The translations under genes were made by a program, and so were the position numbers. Positions 5,993 through 7,334 of a stretch of DNA of 7,334 nucleotides are shown here, piece after piece; position 1 is the first letter of the stretch; every line of letters begins with the position of its first letter. This stretch comes from Thermohalobaculum sp035512995 (GTDB lineage Bacteria; Pseudomonadota; Alphaproteobacteria; Rhodobacterales; Rhodobacteraceae). The notes under the pieces were generated by a model. That model had not been told where the DNA came from. It was given only the letters and a program-made list of their open reading frames with translations, and did no database searches. The stretch spans positions 1 to 7,334 of the forward strand of contig DATKCY010000259.1 of assembly GCA_035512995.1 (NCBI GenBank). The letters are read 5' to 3'.

Positions 5993-6982
5993 ATGAGCCG
6001 GACCGTGCTCGTGACCGGCGGCGCCGGCTACGTCGGCAGCCACGCCTGCAAGGCGCTGGCGGGCGCGGGCTACCTGCCGGTCACCTACGACGACCTCTCG
6101 ACCGGCAACCGCTGGGCGGTCCGCTGGGGTCCGCTCGAGATGGGCGACGTCCGGGACGAGGGACGGATCGGCGAGGTGATCGAGGCGCATGCGCCCGTTG
6201 CGGCGCTCCACTTCGCCGCGCTGGCGCTGGTGGGCGAGTCCGTCCGCGAGCCCGCGCGCTACTGGCGGGTCAATGCGGGCGGCGTCGTCAGCCTGCTCGA
6301 CGCCTGCCGCGCCCGCGGGGTCGGGGCGGTCGTCTTCTCCAGCACCTGCGCCGTCTACGGCGAGCCCGAGCGGATGCCGATCGCCGAGGACGCGCCGAAG
6401 GCGCCGGTCAGCCCCTACGGCCGCTCGAAGCTGGCCGCCGAGCAGGTGCTGGCCGACTACTCTGCCGCCTACGGGCTGAGGCACATAAGCCTCCGCTACT
6501 TCAACGCCGCCGGCGCCGATCCCGAGGCGGAGATCGGGGAGGAGCGGGCGGTCGAGACACACCTGGTCCCGCTCGCGCTCGACGCCGTGCTCGGCCGGCG
6601 CCCGCCGCTCCGGCTGATGGGGGAGGACTACCCGACCGCCGACGGCACGGCGATCCGCGACTACATCCATGTGAGCGACCTCGCCGAGGCGCATGTCCGC
6701 GCGCTCGACCGGCTTCTCGGCGGCGGCGAGAGCGTCGCGCTCAACCTCGGCACCGGGCGCGGGCACTCGGTCAGGGAGGTGATCGCGGCGGCCGAGCGGG
6801 TAACGGGCCGGCCGGTCCCGCACGAGAGCGCGCCGCGGCGGCCGGGCGACCCGTCGGAGCTGGTCGCGGACCCCTCGCGGAGCCGGGCGCTGCTCGGCCC
6901 GGACGTCACCGCGCGCTCGACCCTCGACGCGATCCTCGAGACGGCCTGGGCGTGGCATTCGCGGCCCGGCCGGGGGGCGTGA
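5993..6982 (+). CDS. galE: UDP-glucose 4-epimerase
   Basis: GalE interconverts UDP-glucose and UDP-galactose with bound NAD, supplying UDP-galactose for surface polysaccharides or allowing galactose use. The 329-residue length is near the usual ~330. It is a short-chain dehydrogenase/reductase-fold enzyme: the NAD-binding GxxGxxG is at 9-15 (VTGGAGYVGS), and the active-site SSTCAVYG at 116-123 contributes Thr118. The catalytic Tyr142-x-x-x-Lys146 sits in PYGRSK. LRYFNAAGAD at 167-176, the DYIHVSDLA block at 223-231 and RRPGDP at 282-287 are typical of the GalE/ExoB branch. ATG 5993 is chosen because the Rossmann fold begins at once. An in-frame start at 5849 would add 48 unconserved, Arg/Pro-rich residues encoded by hairpin DNA. 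A large gap and a promoter candidate suggest a separate unit. A different 4-epimerase specificity, such as N-acetylated sugars, cannot be excluded. Confidence 0.95.
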   Translation: MSRTVLVTGGAGYVGSHACKALAGAGYLPVTYDDLSTGNRWAVRWGPLEMGDVRDEGRIGEVIEAHAPVAALHFAALALVGESVREPARYWRVNAGGVVSLLDACRARGVGAVVFSSTCAVYGEPERMPIAEDAPKAPVSPYGRSKLAAEQVLADYSAAYGLRHISLRYFNAAGADPEAEIGEERAVETHLVPLALDAVLGRRPPLRLMGEDYPTADGTAIRDYIHVSDLAEAHVRALDRLLGGGESVALNLGTGRGHSVREVIAAAERVTGRPVPHESAPRRPGDPSELVADPSRSRALLGPDVTARSTLDAILETAWAWHSRPGRGA

Positions 6983-7005
6983 ACGCGGCGTCCGCCTCGG
7001 CCCAC

Positions 7006-7020
7006 CCGGGGCCTCCCCGG
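7006..7020 (+). terminator. Possible weak terminator hairpin after galE
   Basis: CCGGGG pairs with CCCCGG around CCT, 23 bp after the galE stop. The stem is short and is not followed by a run of T, so it falls short of a classical intrinsic terminator. It is listed only because nothing better separates galE from the next gene. Confidence 0.2.
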
Positions 7021-7043
7021 CCACCGCGGAGGAGCGGGCCCGT

Positions 7044-7073
7044 GAGACAGTTTCAATTTCCGGCGGCCAATAT
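7044..7073 (+). promoter_or_regulatory. Candidate promoter of the ABC transporter gene
   Basis: GAGACA (7044-7049) matches the last four bases of the TTGACA -35. After an 18-bp spacer, CAATAT (7068-7073) matches TATAAT at positions 2, 5 and 6. The pair sits at the edge of the only AT-rich island in the window and would give a leader of about 75 nt. The short inverted arms CAATT (7054-7058) and AATTG (7082-7086) bracket the -10 and could be a regulator site. Confidence 0.3.
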
Positions 7074-7153
7074 TCCCCTCGAATTGTTTGCGAAAGCGTC
7101 GTCGCTGGGTCACCTTGTCGCGACGCCACCGAGACCCCGCGAGGCCCGCCCGC

Positions 7154-7334
7154 ATGAGCCCCGAGCCCGCCAGCGACAGCGACAGCGACGGCGCGACGCC
7201 GCTCCTCGAGGCGCGGGGCATCGTCAAGAAGTTCGGCGACTTCGCGGCGAACCGGGACGTCGACCTGGTGGTCCGGCCGGGCGAGAAGCACGCGCTTCTC
7301 GGCGAGAACGGCGCCGGCAAGTCGACGCTGGTCA
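7154..7334 (+). CDS. ABC transporter ATP-binding protein (N-terminal fragment; 3' end outside window)
   Basis: Only the first 60 codons are present. After a Ser/Asp-rich N-terminus (residues 2-14), a standard ABC nucleotide-binding domain begins: LLEARGIVKKFGDFAANRDV holds the A-loop region with aromatic Phe27, and HALLGENGAGKSTLV holds Walker A (Gly50 to Thr58, with Lys56 for ATP binding). The phrase KFG-x-F-x-AN followed by LLGENGAGKSTL resembles ATPases of sugar or nucleoside importers with two fused nucleotide-binding domains (RbsA/MglA and COG3845 type), so uptake of a small polar solute is likely. The substrate is not determinable. The ATG at 7154 is preceded by GAGG at 7141-7144 with a 9-nt spacer. 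Permease and binding-protein genes would be expected to the right. Q-loop, signature and Walker B motifs are outside the window. Confidence 0.9.
   Translation, partial: MSPEPASDSDSDGATPLLEARGIVKKFGDFAANRDVDLVVRPGEKHALLGENGAGKSTLV
7172..7189 (+). repeat. Triple AGCGAC hexamer repeat
   Basis: Three perfect copies of AGCGAC encode Ser-Asp-Ser-Asp-Ser-Asp at residues 7-12 of the ABC ATPase. The repeat keeps the reading frame for any copy number and lies in an unconserved tail before the folded domain, so copy changes would probably be tolerated. Confidence 0.7.

Larger units (their letters stand above)
6983..7153. other. Intergenic region between galE and the ABC ATPase gene
   Basis: No gene is seen. 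The first half is GC-rich and includes CCGGGG-CCT-CCCCGG at 7006-7020, a 6-bp perfect hairpin with no T-tract, at best a weak terminator of galE. Bases 7047-7095 are an AT-rich island (27 of 49 bases A or T) that stands out sharply from the rest of the window. This suggests the promoter or operator of the following transporter. Confidence 0.6.

Noticed and set aside
5735..7291. A 518-codon minus-strand frame opposite DUF1491, galE and the ABC gene
   Set aside because: It spans three unrelated genes and two intergenic gaps, has a repetitive Arg/Gly/Ala/Val composition, and galE on the plus strand is complete.
1..7334. tRNA, rRNA, insertion sequence, attachment site or origin
   Set aside because: I looked for tRNA arms, terminal inverted repeats, transposase motifs and AT-rich iterons and saw none. 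A covariance-model search would be needed to exclude small structured RNAs.

Overview
This window comes from a very GC-rich genome whose genes end almost every codon in G or C. The best fit is an alphaproteobacterium, probably near Rhodobacterales. That placement is inferred from the run lepB-rnc-era followed by a DUF1491 gene, a family largely confined to Alphaproteobacteria, and from the sequence style of LepB and RNase III. No ribosomal or other strong taxonomic marker is present.

Layout. (1) Positions 1-2715, minus strand: the first ~905 codons of a large protein whose 3' end lies beyond the left edge. It has a long N-terminal array of TPR-like repeats with a strict 34-residue period, a less repetitive helical middle, and the start of a C-terminal family-2-type glycosyltransferase domain with an Asp-Ala-Asp-Asp motif. 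(2) Positions 2716-3027: a divergent intergenic region with a plausible lepB promoter. (3) Positions 3028-5810, plus strand: a compact operon lepB (signal peptidase I), rnc (RNase III), era (ribosome-assembly GTPase) and a DUF1491 gene. lepB and rnc are 4 bp apart, and the next two junctions are ATGA overlaps. (4) Positions 5811-5992: a structured gap with a consensus -35 box and two strong GC hairpins, the second ending three bases before the next start codon. (5) Positions 5993-6982: galE, UDP-glucose 4-epimerase. (6) Positions 6983-7153: a gap with an AT-rich island that probably holds a promoter. (7) Positions 7154-7334: the first 60 codons of an ABC transporter ATPase, cut by the right edge just after Walker A.

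The genes fall into three groups. The central operon is housekeeping: protein export, RNA processing and 30S assembly. The TPR-glycosyltransferase and GalE both point to surface polysaccharide or glycoconjugate synthesis, but they are on opposite strands and separated by the operon, so a functional link is only a guess. The ABC ATPase begins a separate import system.

No clear sign of a new defence, mobile or RNA system was found. The points most worth checking are the TPR-glycosyltransferase with its two-TPR superrepeat, the hairpin over the galE ribosome-binding region, the cysteine-bounded insert in LepB, and the change of neighbourhood after DUF1491, where recO would often be expected.
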